Origin: Strongyloides papillosus
Taxonomy: Eukaryota > Nematoda > Chromadorea > Rhabditida > Strongyloididae
Assembly: GCA_005656395.1 (NCBI GenBank)
Contig: SRSI01000068.1
Location: forward strand, 1,054,001 to 1,118,000
Reading direction: 5' to 3'
Length of the DNA: 64,000 bases
Positions 37,242 through 47,874 of the stretch are shown one piece after another. Positions within the stretch are counted from its first letter, which is position 1. Every line of letters begins with the position of its first letter. A program made the translations under genes and the position numbers. The notes beneath the pieces are model-generated. The model saw only the letters and a list, made by a program, of their open reading frames with translations. It was not told where the DNA came from and did not search any database.

Positions 37242-39236
37242 ATGAAGAGTGGTAAAAGAAGTTCTACATCCCCAACTAAAGAGCTTGATGATGATATAGG
37301 CGTTAAAAAGTCAAAGATAAGAAAAAGCGAAGAGTTTTATGAAAATTTTGAAGAAGGTAACAGCATACAAGACCAACAATCTGACAATCGTAGTAACTCT
37401 GTCGAAAAAAGTTCAAATGAAGAAGATGTCAATCATGATTATTTATCTGATAACTCTGTTGATAAGGAACACAATAAATTTTTGGAGGAAAGCTTTATCA
37501 AAGATGAACTTTTAAATACGAGGATAATTTTAAAACTTGATAACAAAGAGTTGTATGATGGGAATGAGAGTGAGTTTGAATTTGATGATGCCTCAAGGAA
37601 CTCACACTCGACTGATCAAGATATTGAGGGTATCGTCGAGGAAAAGTATTCGGATGGGGAGATGGTTTTGGAAACAACAAGGAAACAATATTATGAAGGA
37701 AACAAAGTTCACAATGAATCTGACGATTCTCAAAGTACCTCTCATTCGACTGATCAAAAAATTGTCGAGGTAGAAAATTCAATTCAAGAAATTGTTTTTG
37801 AAACTACCAACAAAAAGTTATTAGAAGAAAATGAAGCTAATACTGAATTTGGAGATTCTCAAAGTATTTCACCTTCAATTGAACGAAATAATATCGAAAA
37901 AGAAAACTCACGTGATTTTATGGTTGTAGAACTTAATGAGAGAGAGCCAAACGAAGACAGTGAAGTTAATACTGAATCTGTAGATTCTCAGATTACTTCA
38001 GATTCGACCGATAAAATTGTTGACGAAAAGAAACATTTAGATGAGAAGATGACATCGCAATCCACCAACAAAGATCAATATGATGCGGATGAAAGTGATT
38101 TTGAATCCGATAAATCTCCAAGCAGTCTATTTTCAACAGATCAAAATAGTGACGAAGAGGAAAATTCAGATCAGAAGATGATTTTGGAGCCTACCATGAA
38201 AGAGTCATATATAGAAAATAAAAATATCATCGAATCTGATTACTCTCCAAGCAGTCCACCTTCAACAGACCAAAATAGTGATGAAGATGAAAATTCAGAT
38301 CATGAGATGATTTTAAAACCTACCCCGAAAGTGTCATATAGAGAAAATATTATTAAATCCGATTACTATCCAAGTAGTCCACATTCCATTGATCAAAATA
38401 ATGACGAAAAGGAAAATTCAAATCAAGAAATGATTTTGGAACTTACTACGAGAGAATCATATAGAAGAAACGAAAACAACATTGAATCTGATTATTCTCA
38501 AAGTAACTCTAATTGGATTGATAGGAATATTGTTGAAGAGGAACACTCAGTTGAACAGATAATGTCTGATGATGCTAACAAGCAGGGTTATGAAGAATAT
38601 GAAATGAAATTTGTGTCTGAATCTGATGATTCTCTAAATGTCTCGCATTTGATTCATCGAAAAGTTTCGATTACCAAAAATGATGTCAATGATGAGATTA
38701 ATAGAAAATTAGATGATAGATTTCCGGAACATTCACTTCCCTCTCAAACCATTATTGAAAATGATGAAGACGATGATGTAAATGACAAAGAATGTGAGGA
38801 TGAGGAAGACGAAGAAGAAGGAAATAAAACAAACTATCCAAAAGCAACTCCATATGGTTTATACATATACGATGTTGAGCATGACGATATGAAAGCAAAT
38901 ACCTCAACCGATGGTACTGTTACAATAACTCTAACCAATTCAATTGGAACAAATATAATGGCTGAGATTATTGGAAAAATGCCTACCGATCCAACTGAGG
39001 ATTGGGATTTAACTCAGGAACGTATGATGAATGCTCATTATTTTATGAATACTTTTGAGGGGAGAAAAACTAGACCTGACAAAGATGTTCTAATTGCAGT
39101 TTTAATGTATGGATCATACTTTACTGGGTATAGTATTGAGTCTAATATTATTGATAGAATTGTTACCGTTAAATTATTTGGTTGTGAAAATCAAGATCTT
39201 AATGTCAGAACATTTAGAAGAACTATCAAGAAATAG
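37242..39236 (+). CDS. Acidic 43-residue-repeat protein with novel C-terminal domain
   Basis: A single-exon gene of 664 residues. A short basic, nuclear-signal-like N-terminus (GKRSSTSPTK; VKKSKIRK) is followed by about eight imperfect repeats of roughly 43 residues (about 114-464), each with a core like S-x-S-x(2-3)-STDQN-x-DEEENS-x(2)-EM-[IV]-L-E-x-T. After an Asp/Glu-rich stretch, residues about 533-664 form a non-repetitive, probably folded domain starting YPKATPYGLYIYDVEHDD, rich in beta-forming residues, with a basic end (FRRTIKK). I do not recognise the domain. The repeat region is probably disordered and highly acidic, with many potential CK2 sites. A TTTTTCAG acceptor six nt before the ATG supports the start. 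Confidence 0.75.
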   Translation: MKSGKRSSTSPTKELDDDIGVKKSKIRKSEEFYENFEEGNSIQDQQSDNRSNSVEKSSNEEDVNHDYLSDNSVDKEHNKFLEESFIKDELLNTRIILKLDNKELYDGNESEFEFDDASRNSHSTDQDIEGIVEEKYSDGEMVLETTRKQYYEGNKVHNESDDSQSTSHSTDQKIVEVENSIQEIVFETTNKKLLEENEANTEFGDSQSISPSIERNNIEKENSRDFMVVELNEREPNEDSEVNTESVDSQITSDSTDKIVDEKKHLDEKMTSQSTNKDQYDADESDFESDKSPSSLFSTDQNSDEEENSDQKMILEPTMKESYIENKNIIESDYSPSSPPSTDQNSDEDENSDHEMILKPTPKVSYRENIIKSDYYPSSPHSIDQNNDEKENSNQEMILELTTRESYRRNENNIESDYSQSNSNWIDRNIVEEEHSVEQIMSDDANKQGYEEYEMKFVSESDDSLNVSHLIHRKVSITKNDVNDEINRKLDDRFPEHSLPSQTIIENDEDDDVNDKECEDEEDEEEGNKTNYPKATPYGLYIYDVEHDDMKANTSTDGTVTITLTNSIGTNIMAEIIGKMPTDPTEDWDLTQERMMNAHYFMNTFEGRKTRPDKDVLIAVLMYGSYFTGYSIESNIIDRIVTVKLFGCENQDLNVRTFRRTIKK

Positions 39237-39688
39237 GTGATCTCTTTTATAAAATATATTCCTATCATTTTTTGGAATCTCTTTACTTTTTTGTTTTTGT
39301 AGATGCTATAGATTTTAATAATAAATTTTTTAATTGTCAATTTCTTTTAAAATTTACGAAAATTATTGAAAATTACAGACAATATTAAATAATTTGATAA
39401 AAAGTTGTCCTACCCCATAAATTGAAGGGCACATTTTTTCACTTCGTCTCAAGAAGAATTGTGTATAACCTTTGGGAAGACATGTACTCATTAACAGGTT
39501 TCTTTTGTTGATACCAATTGCTGTTTTTTTTTCAACTTTTTATGAGACAAATTTCCCTAAAATAATTAATTTTAATTACTTTACCGTCATTAATAATTCA
39601 CTGCTATTGAATTTCGTGATAACTTAAATTTTCACATTTAATTTTTACCAGAAGAATAATTGTATATTTATTTATATTTGTTTTAGAA
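39237..39688. other. Intergenic region
   Basis: About 0.45 kb between two same-strand genes; a TTTTAG acceptor ends at 39686, two nt before the nuo-5 ATG. Nothing else recognised. Confidence 0.5.
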
Positions 39689-41951
39689 ATGTTGTCAAAT
39701 GGTGGTAGGATTTCTTCACGTCTATTGAAAGCCTCAGTCTTCGGTATAGGTCCACAGGGGACTCAAACATCAACAGCTTCTCAATCCACAACGCCTGCAA
39801 AAGCACCCGAAAAGATAGAAGTTTTCATTAACGATAAACCCATTATGGTTGATCCAGGAATGACTATTCTTCAAGCATGTGCTGTCGCAGATATAGATAT
39901 ACCCCGTTTCTGTTATCACGACCGTTTATCAATTGCTGGTAACTGTAGAATGTGTTTAGTTGAGGTAGAAAAATCTATTAAACCTGTTGCTTCATGTGCC
40001 ATGCCTGTTATGAAGGGAATGAGAGTTAAGACACACTCTGATTTCGCCAAAAAAGCCCGTGAAGGTGTTATGGAGTTTTTGTTAGTTAACCACCCACTTG
40101 ATTGTCCAATTTGTGATCAAGGTGGTGAATGTGATTTACAAGATCAATCTATGGCTTTCGGTAGTGATAAGAGTAGATTACAAGGTGATTATGATGGAAA
40201 GAGAGCTGTAGAGGACAAGGATATTGGTCCACTCGTCAAAACTTCAATGAATAGATGTATTCAATGCACACGTTGTGTACGTTTTGCCAATGAAGTTGCT
40301 GGTGTACCAGATTTTGGTACAACTGGACGTGGAAATGAAATGCAAATTGGTACATATGTTGAGAAACTCTTTGCTTCAGAGTTATCTGGTAATGTTATTG
40401 ACCTTTGTCCTGTAGGAGCATTGACATCCCGTCCATACAGTTTTATGGCTCGTCCATGGGAAACAAGAAAGACAGAATCAGTTGATGTTATGGATTCATT
40501 AGGTTCAAATATTGTTATTACTCATCGTACTGGTGAAATCTTTAGAATTATCCCAAGAATGAATGATGATGTTAACGAGGAATGGATTTCTGACAAGACA
40601 AGATTTGCTGTTGATGGTTTAAAAAGACAAAGATTAACTCAACCTATGTTGAAAAAAGACGGAAACCTTGTACCAGTAACGTGGGAAGAAGCCTTGTTCA
40701 CTGTTGCCAACAAATTAAAAAACACTGATTCAAGTAAAGTTGCAGCAATTGCTGGTGGTTTAAATGATGCCGAATCAATGGTTGCTCTTAAGGACCTTTT
40801 TAATAGATTGAATAGTGAAAATGTCTACTCTGAGGATCACTTCCCAACCTCATCTGGTGGTATTGATATTCGTGCTAATTACGTAATGAATGATAAAATT
40901 GCTGGTATTGAGGAGGCTGATGCTCTGTTGTTGGTTGGAACTAATCCTAGATATGAAGCTCCTGTATTAAATTCCCGTATCCGTAAGACATACTTGTCTA
41001 CAGCAATTGAAATTGGTGTTGTTGGATCAGAAGTTGACCTTACCTATGATTACACCTACCTTGGTTCAAATGCTTCCGTCCTCGATACTATTGGATCAAC
41101 TGATTTTGGTAAAACTCTTGTCTCAGCAAAATCACCAATGATTATTGTCTCCTCTGAAGCATTGAAAGGCCCTGATGGTGGTAAATTGTTAGGAAATTTA
41201 CAAAAAATAGCAGCACAATTAAAGGGATCATCTAACAAGGCTGTTATTAATGTTTTAGCTAAGACTGCCGCACAAACAGCAGCTTTCGATATTGGTCTTA
41301 AACCATTTAACACATTAGAAAATGTTAAAGATTTGAAATTAGTATATCTTTTAGGTGCTGATGAGACAGGACTTGATAAGAGTAAACTCGATAAAGATTG
41401 TTTCGTCATCTACCAAGGACATCATGGAGATTCAGGTGCCGAGAATGCCGATGCCATCCTTCCAGGAGCAGCTTATACAGAGAAATATGGAGTATACGTT
41501 AATACAGAGGGCCGACCACAAAGAGGTTTCCCAGCAATAACACCACCAGGAGAGGGACGTGAAGATTGGAAAATCCTCCGTGCCATAAGTGAGGTTTCTG
41601 GTGTTACACTCCCATATGACAGTTTACCAGAAGTCAGACACCGCCTCACACAAATCGCACCACATTTAGGTAAAAACAACGTTGTTGAAAGTACAGGTTT
41701 CCTAAAACAAGCACTTCAACTTGCTACCGTAAGTTTTCATTCTACTTTTATAAGATTAAAATTTTTATTTTAAGACTGGAACAATAAGTAAAGATTTATC
41801 AGTAAAACAAACAAAATTAGAAGACTTCTACATGACTAATTCAGTATCAAGAGCTTCACCAACAATGGCTGAATGTGTAAAGGCAGCACAAAAATACACT
41901 ACACATCCACATAAAGATTCTTTCCAGGAAAAAGCTGCAGCAGCCAATTAA
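39689..41951 (+). CDS. nuo-5: NADH-ubiquinone oxidoreductase 75 kDa subunit (NDUFS1)
   Basis: Iron-sulfur subunit of mitochondrial respiratory complex I, N-module, which passes electrons from NADH. Exon 1 is 39689-41728 and exon 2 is 41775-41951 (GTAAGT...TTTAAG, phase 0), giving 738 residues, near the usual length. A mitochondrial presequence precedes the 2Fe-2S ferredoxin domain ([22 protein letters not shown]), the His/Cys motif ([20 protein letters not shown]) and the 4Fe-4S motif ([16 protein letters not shown]), then the molybdopterin-oxidoreductase-like domain. All cluster ligands are visible. The tail in exon 2 matches the family C-terminus in style ([19 protein letters not shown]). 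A TTTTAG acceptor lies just before the ATG. Confidence 0.97.
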
Positions 41952-42108
41952 AAGGCATTAAATGTTTACGTTAATGAAACTTTAATAGAAAAATAATTGT
42001 GGTACTAATGTTTCTTAGGCTATATATATATAAATATTTTAAAAGATTGTAATTTTTTTTATTTCTATAAATTTTTAGGTTCAAAAAAGGGGTGATAATG
42101 ATATAGAT

Positions 42109-42718
42109 TTATTTACAAAAATCCATACATTCTTTGTATGTGAGGAAATTATTGAGGTTTCCTTCGTGCCTAAAGTAAGAGAATCTTACGCAATGACCGA
42201 ATTCTTTTTTGAAAGCATATCTTCCTATGTGTCTAAGTTCGTTGAACTCTTTTCCACTATCCCATTCCATTGAACAGATGTAATCTATTATTAAATTAAA
42301 GAAAAGTTAAAATAATTGATTAATTACCTTTAGTGGGGCAACATATAGCATTTGTACATTGAAAACCTTCAACACAAGAGTTATCGTCATTGGAGGAGCA
42401 TGATTGTATATCCATCTTAAAATTCGGTGTATATGTACCATTACATTTCAATGCTAATTCAAATGTAATATTAGATTTAACAGTGTCAAAACAAGTTTCT
42501 TTGCATAAATCAGCTGTTTTAAAATTGTTCTTATTACCCCCACAACCTTTATAGGTAAATGGACTACAAATATTGTATTTGGGATGAAAATAAAATCTTT
42601 TTTCCTCAACCCCATCAGAACACTGGTAACCAACATCACGTACCCCCATACAATCATCATTCCCCATTATGAAGATAGGAAAAATAATTACAAAAAAATA
42701 AAAAATTTGATATAACAT
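42109..42718 (-). CDS. Secreted Kunitz-Lustrin-Kunitz protein (paralog 1)
   Basis: Exon 1 is 42718-42328 and exon 2 is 42284-42109 (GTAATT...ATAATAG, phase 1), giving 188 residues. The order is a signal peptide, a complete Kunitz/BPTI domain with all six cysteines (DDC...GYQC...YNIC...KGCGGNKNNF...LCKETC), a Lustrin-type Cys-rich module ending FQCTNAICCPTK, and a second Kunitz-like domain. The residue after Cys2 (the usual P1 site) is Ser, so trypsin inhibition is not expected. The second domain keeps Cys1, 3, 5 and 6 but has lost Cys2 and Cys4 (Cys4 is His). It lies head to head with the paralog at 43263, 544 bp apart, and is convergent with nuo-5. Confidence 0.85.
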
Positions 42719-43262
42719 TATAGGAAGGGGAAAAAAATATTACACAGAAAATATTTGATAATTAACTAATTCTTTTCAAAAATTATCATTGACATTTTAT
42801 CTTAAATTTCTCTCCAAGTAATTCCACCTAAACTTGTTTCATAAAGGTACAAATCACATAACAAACATTTATAACAACCTCTATAAACATTTATTAACCT
42901 TAGTATTAGGAAATTAAGTAAAGTTTTTTGTTTCTCCAAAATTCTTAATCAAATTATTTGGTAGAAAATTGAAAGGTAAAAAAATAAAGGTGCAAAGTAA
43001 ATATAGAATCTTGTAAAAGGAAAACTTGTTAATGTTTAAACTATGATTTTTATTATTTACCTTTTTTATATTTTTTTTATTTCTTAAAATATATTTTACT
43101 TTTTTCACCGTTACGGGTCTTTTTATGTTATTTTTATGATAATATACATCTAAGATTACTTAATAGTATTGTGTCTGTCTGTCGTTCTAAATAAAAGGAA
43201 GTATCTAATTATTATATGTATCATTATTAAAAGTAATATTTTAGCAGCACTTATAATTAATA
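42719..43262. promoter_or_regulatory. Shared upstream region of two divergent Kunitz genes
   Basis: A 544-bp intergenic segment between the start codons of two head-to-head paralogs. It is the natural site for shared promoter elements, but I see no named motif. The only ORF across it is a short Lys/Asn-rich minus-strand reading. Confidence 0.4.
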
Positions 43263-43993
43263 ATGTCTATTGCGAAAAAAATTTTAATATTATTCTTTAT
43301 TTTACACTTTAATTATTGTAACGGAAAACCGGAGAGTAAGTGATATAATTAAAATTTTCCAAAATTTTCCTATTAATATTTTAAGAATGTTCTTTGCCAA
43401 AGAAAGTTGGGGTAACCTGTGATAATTCACCCGGAGGAAAAAGATATTATTTTGACAAAAATAGTGGTGTTTGTCAATTTTTTATATATAAAGGTTGTCA
43501 AGGTAATGAAAATAATTTTGATACTCTCGATGAATGCAAAAGTATTTGCGGTGAAGGTAAAGAAGATCAAACATGGGTATTAGGTATGTTTACTTACGTC
43601 ATTATCATTTTTGCTAATAACATTCCTTAAATTATTTTAGCTGACAAGTGTGGTTCAAATTATTTAATACCAAATGGTGAATATATTTCTTGTAGAAGTG
43701 GAAGAAGTACCTGTCCAGAAAATCATACTTGCCAACCAAATGGAGTATGTTGTCCAACGAAAGCATATGTCTGCACACTAGAAGACGATACAGGAAACTT
43801 TGCCGTTGGTGTACCTGATAAACCACGTTTCGCCTGGAGTGATGCTATTAATTCATGTGTCAGATTCAGTTACTATGGAGCTAATGGAAATTACAATAAT
43901 TTCCCAAATTTCCAAAGTTGTATAAAATATTGTAAAAATTATAAAGAAGAAAGTAGTTTGGAGGCACTTGAAGTTGAAATCAGAAAATTTTGA
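43263..43993 (+). CDS. Secreted Kunitz-Lustrin-Kunitz protein (paralog 2)
   Basis: Exons are 43263-43335, 43386-43583 and 43641-43993 (both introns phase 1), giving 207 residues. A signal peptide (KKILILFFILHFNYCNG) leads into a complete Kunitz domain (KCSLP...VTC...GVC...KGCQGNENNF...ECKSIC; Asp after Cys2), then a Lustrin-type module (CGSNYLIPNG...CPENHTCQPNGVCCPTK) and a degenerate second Kunitz domain lacking Cys2 and Cys4 (Cys4 is Ala). The layout is identical to the divergent gene at 42109-42718, showing duplication. The intron between the first Kunitz domain and the Lustrin module is only in this copy; the 5' intron separates the signal peptide. The next gene starts only 109 bp downstream. 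Confidence 0.85.
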
Positions 43994-44102
43994 ATAATTT
44001 TTATTTTTAAAAATTAAATTTTGTTATTGATAATTGCATATAAAATGGTTTATTTCTCATAAATATTTTTAAAATTAATAGTTTGGTATTTTTATAAGAG
44101 AG

Positions 44103-44771
44103 ATGTCTGAATCAAGTATTAGTAAGAGAAGTAAAACAAAATCTACAAAAAGCACAAAATCACATAGAGGCAATTCTATGAAATTCGAAGCCGGCTTAAT
44201 TACAATATTAATTTTTGGTGTTGTAATATTTATTATTGATATAGCAGATAAATGGGATAGCAAATTACGCTATATATTTACTGAATTAATTCTTTGTAAT
44301 GTTATCATTCTATTTTACCAAGTAAGTAAAAAATATAGAAAAAAAAGTTTAATAATTTTATTATAGTGGGTATATCTGTATATTTCTTCTGTTACACGTG
44401 AGAAACGGGCTCTCTTCGATGAAGGAAATATACTAGAGACATACCAACCACGTGCATATACTCATGGACATCTCTTCACTCCAGATCCCCCAACACCAGG
44501 AGAGGTTGATAATAACGATCAGAAAATTAAACGAAGTGAACATGAGAAAAATGAATTTAACAGGTTACGTGATGCACATTATGATAATATGTACCAGAAA
44601 GCTTTGGAATTGTCAAAGGCAATGGAGTTAGAGAATGAGGCATGTAAAGCTGGTGAAACTAAAAAGAATGATGGTAAAGTAGAGAAAGTAAGTAAAAAAT
44701 CCGACAGTACAAAATCGGACCCAGAAGTATCCGACAAAGTAATAAAGGAGCAGGACATAGTAAAAATATAA
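44103..44771 (+). CDS. Two-TM membrane protein with acidic/basic C-terminal tail, unknown
   Basis: Exon 1 is 44103-44321 and exon 2 is 44367-44771 (GTAAGT...TTATAG, phase 0), giving 207 residues. A Ser/Lys-rich N-terminus (SKRSKTKSTKSTKSHRG) precedes two membrane segments (GLITILIFGVVIFIIDIAD and the ELILCNVIILFYQWVYLYI junction), then a hydrophilic tail with a helical, coiled-coil-like stretch and a Lys/Asp/Ser-rich end. No family recognised. It starts 109 bp after the stop of the Kunitz gene on the same strand, with an ATAAG acceptor directly before AGAG-ATG, so it may be the downstream gene of an operon. Confidence 0.65.
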
Positions 44772-44903
44772 AACTTGGAAACATATCTTCATTTAAATAT
44801 ATCTTTTATAAAAAATTATCAAAATATCTATTGATGTAGAAAAAAAGAATAACAACGCAAAACAATAAAATTACATTTATTGTAGGTATGTTAATAAAAT
44901 TAA

Positions 44904-45663
44904 CTAAATCTCTTTACTTATTTTAATTAATTCGATATCATTAGTTATCATATCGCAAGCTAACTCAAAAAGGTACTCGCAACATTCAAGCATAATTTTA
45001 GTTCTTTGCCATGTTGGTCCGAAAGCAAAAAAGCCATGATTCCTGACTAATATGGCACATGAGGTAGGGTATTGTTCGAGGGATACTGCAACATCTGGTA
45101 GTAGTTGATGTTCAAAAGGCTTATTTTCTATTATAGGTATTTTAATTGTCTCGAGATTACTGAAATTCTTCTCCGTCTCCCTATTAATAATTCCTTTTAT
45201 CATTTCCTGGTTATTCATACAAAATTCATCTCTATTAAAATTACCATCAATTTTTGACTTTTTATCTATTAATTGTGTTAACAGATTACTATACTTACTA
45301 TGTGTATGAATTACACATTGATATTTAGTTTTATTAATTATGTAATTAAATAATGGTGTGCAGGCAGATTCCTTGATATTTTCATTTTTTGGTCTATAGG
45401 AAATTGAATTAGTCTGTCTACTGTAAATAAAAACATCATTTGGAGTTAGGCGTTCTTTTTGTACGGAGGATGGTGAATATATTACTTCTTCATTTGAGTT
45501 ACAACAAGCCATACCTCCAGACGAACCGTACATCCAACCAAGATTATAAAATTGTGTCATTAGTTGTGTAAATATTTCTTTAGTCATATCCTGGAATAAA
45601 AAATATTTCCAAAATACTTATGTAAATAGAAGTAAAATTTACCTCAGTATCATTTAAATCCAT
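44904..45663 (-). CDS. Methylthioribulose-1-phosphate dehydratase (APIP/MtnB)
   Basis: Class II aldolase-fold zinc enzyme of the methionine salvage pathway, which dehydrates methylthioribulose 1-phosphate in the cytosol. A 21-nt exon 1 (45663-45643) joins exon 2 (45590-44904) in phase 0, giving 235 residues, the usual size. Landmarks are GWMYGSSGGMACC near the N-terminus, the Cys in SACTPLF, zinc ligands in HTHSKYS and RNHGFFAFG, and the EMIKGI stretch that carries the catalytic acid in the family. The start was set in exon 1 because it gives MDLNDTE before the conserved DMTKEIF. Its ATG lies 50 nt after the stop of the upstream same-strand gene, so it may be the second gene of an operon. Confidence 0.92.
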
Positions 45664-45713
45664 TTTCGTTGGTAAATAATAAAAATAGCTTAAATTGAAA
45701 TAAAAAAATAATG

Positions 45714-46217
45714 TTATGGTTTTTTGATAGAAACCAATTTGAAATCACTCCTGTTCTTTAAAATTTCTTTCTTCTTTGTAGTATTTTTAACATGAACTAT
45801 ATTGATTATGGGAAAAGATATATCTTCAATAACCTGCTTTTTTCCCCTATTACTTTCACTATTTATTCCTAATTCCTTTTTAATCTAAAAAAATTAAAAC
45901 TTGTAAAAAATTAACTTTAAACAAACTTGTGGAATTAAATATCTATCTACTAACGTTTCAGCAGTTGAAGAAATAAAAGTATTCTGTTTCTTGTTTATAC
46001 AGGGACTTTTATCTCTTATTGACCCTCTTTTTTCTCCAAAATGCGAATTAATCTTATCAGCTTCAGCCAACAACTTCTTATCTACATTTTTAGGGACATT
46101 CTTCCTACTTTTTGTTGGAAGACCGTTTACAATCATAGCTATATTCTGAGCGATATTGATCTTTTCTGTATCATTATCTAAATCATTATCAAAAGAAAAT
46201 GTGTTATATGCATTCAT
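45714..46217 (-). CDS. Unknown small basic protein, upstream partner of APIP
   Basis: Exon 1 is 46217-45927 and exon 2 is 45884-45714 (intron with weak donor GTTTGT and acceptor TTTTTTTAG, phase 0), giving 153 residues. If the weak donor is not used the reading ends at 45894 with 107 residues. The protein is hydrophilic and Lys/Asn-rich, without signal peptide or membrane segments (for example GLPTKSRKNVPKNVDKKLL; HFGEKRGSIRDKSP). No family recognised; a nuclear role is possible from the charge but not shown. Only 50 nt separate its stop from the APIP start. Confidence 0.55.
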
Positions 46218-47006
46218 GATGTATAAACTCTCTGTAAAGTTATAAAAAATGTTAATAAATGTTAATAATGACTTATTATTCCCTAGCTTTCTTATTATAT
46301 AAGCGAGAGTTAAATATCTTTCAAAGTTTAATCCTCCTTGGCAACCATATTTAATAAAGTAATTAATAATTTTTTATCTTTTTAAAACGTAAACAAAGAT
46401 AGTGACGTAAAAATTAATATTTTCCCTTATGCTTAAAAAAATAATGCGTAAACAAAAATAATAAGGACTTGAGTATAACTATAATAATTAGAGTATAATA
46501 ATTTACGATTTAACTGCTAATTAATTTTATATTACTTTTCCTTTTCTACGGGAAATTATTAATTAGTTTTACTTATGGGAGTGATAGACAAATATAATTT
46601 TTAAAATTACCATACATGAAATAAAGTATAAAAAATTTAATAATTTCATATCTAAATCCAAAGGCTATATATACTAGTATTGCCACTCCCTCAACAAAAA
46701 TTGTTGACGGAAAAATAATAACAAAACCACAAAAAAGAACTAAAAGTACAAACAGATTAACTACGAAACTATTCAAAATAGTAGGTAAATTTTATTATCG
46801 CAAAAATTTCCATGAATAATAAAATTTCTATTGTTAAGAACGACATTAAAAAACAATTAGCGGGTAAAAAATAAGACACTTTCTCAGTCAAGAGAGTTAT
46901 TGAAAATACATAAAAGACACAAAAGAAATATCCATATAAAAAATTATTTAATAGTATAAGTTATAATTTGTATAAACATTCAATGAAATATTTAGTAGTT
47001 TTAGTA
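46218..47006. other. Intergenic region
   Basis: About 0.8 kb. It contains one hydrophobic minus-strand reading (46573-46776) with a plausible donor at its end but no ATG; I do not call a gene. Confidence 0.45.
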
Positions 47007-47874
47007 TTATTCACATTCCATACTCTCAATAACATCATACTTAATGACTTTTGTTTTTAAAACATGTGTTGTACCGGGTTTAAAATCATACTTCAATTCA
47101 ATTGGTTCAGGTCTCTTACAAAAATCTGGCACAATTGGTCCAATGAATTCAGTTTTATTCATTGTAATATCAACTAAATTTAATGAATTTCCAGATGCAT
47201 TATCACCATGCATACCAGCTTCGAGAGCTCTTTGTACCAACTCCTTTGCCTCCTCCTTAGTCATATCAAATTTAAAACCTCTCTCTAGAACAGAGATAGC
47301 CGCGTAACTACCAGAACCCTCGGCACTGTAGGCTCTTGATAATGTGAATCCATTGGCAGAGACAGTGTAAAGATGTGGGCCAGTTGGATCAACACCACCA
47401 ATCAAAAGGTAAGCTCCAACATATCCTTGGTATTGGAAAAGATATTGTTTGACATGACGAAGTGCAGCTACGACACGGGCACTTTTTCCAGTATTTAATT
47501 CAAGTAATCTCATTTGGGATGAAAGCATCTTTGTTACCTGATCTAAATCTGCAGCTGTACCAGCACCACAAGCGTACATTGAGTCAGTTATTTTATGAAC
47601 TTTCATACATGCTTTGTCCGCAGTTATATTTCCAGCTGTGGCACGGGAATCAGCTCCCATAAGAACACCATCCTAAAGACATAGTTTATAATTTTACTAA
47701 TAATTAAAAATATACCTTATAAATACAAGCAACAATAGTAGTTCCTGTACTTGTTAATGTAGGCATTTTAACACCCATCTTTTGCATAGCCTGATTTCTG
47801 AAGCAATTCGAGAAGTCGAAGGCTGGTGTACACTCTACAGTGACGGAAGTCTTTGATTTGTGCTCCATATTCAT
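47007..47874 (-). CDS. pbs-2: 20S proteasome subunit beta-2 (PSMB7), trypsin-like active subunit
   Basis: Catalytic beta subunit of the 20S proteasome. Exon 1 is 47874-47716 and exon 2 is 47672-47007 (GTATAT...CTTTAG, phase 0), giving 274 residues, the usual size. A propeptide is followed by STGTTIVACIYKDGVLMGADSRAT, where cleavage before TTIVA exposes the catalytic Thr1; Asp17 (ADSRAT), Lys33 (ADKACMKVH) and the GSGSYAA region are present. The CGAGTAAD stretch is typical of beta-2/PSMB7. A second in-frame ATG lies six nt into the gene at 47868. A TTTACAG acceptor ends at 47904, about 30 nt upstream. Confidence 0.96.

Noticed and set aside
46573..46776. 67-codon hydrophobic minus-strand ORF with a plausible GTAATT donor at its end
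   Set aside because: It opens with TTG, no ATG-bearing upstream exon with a good donor was found, and A/T-rich hydrophobic readings are common here.
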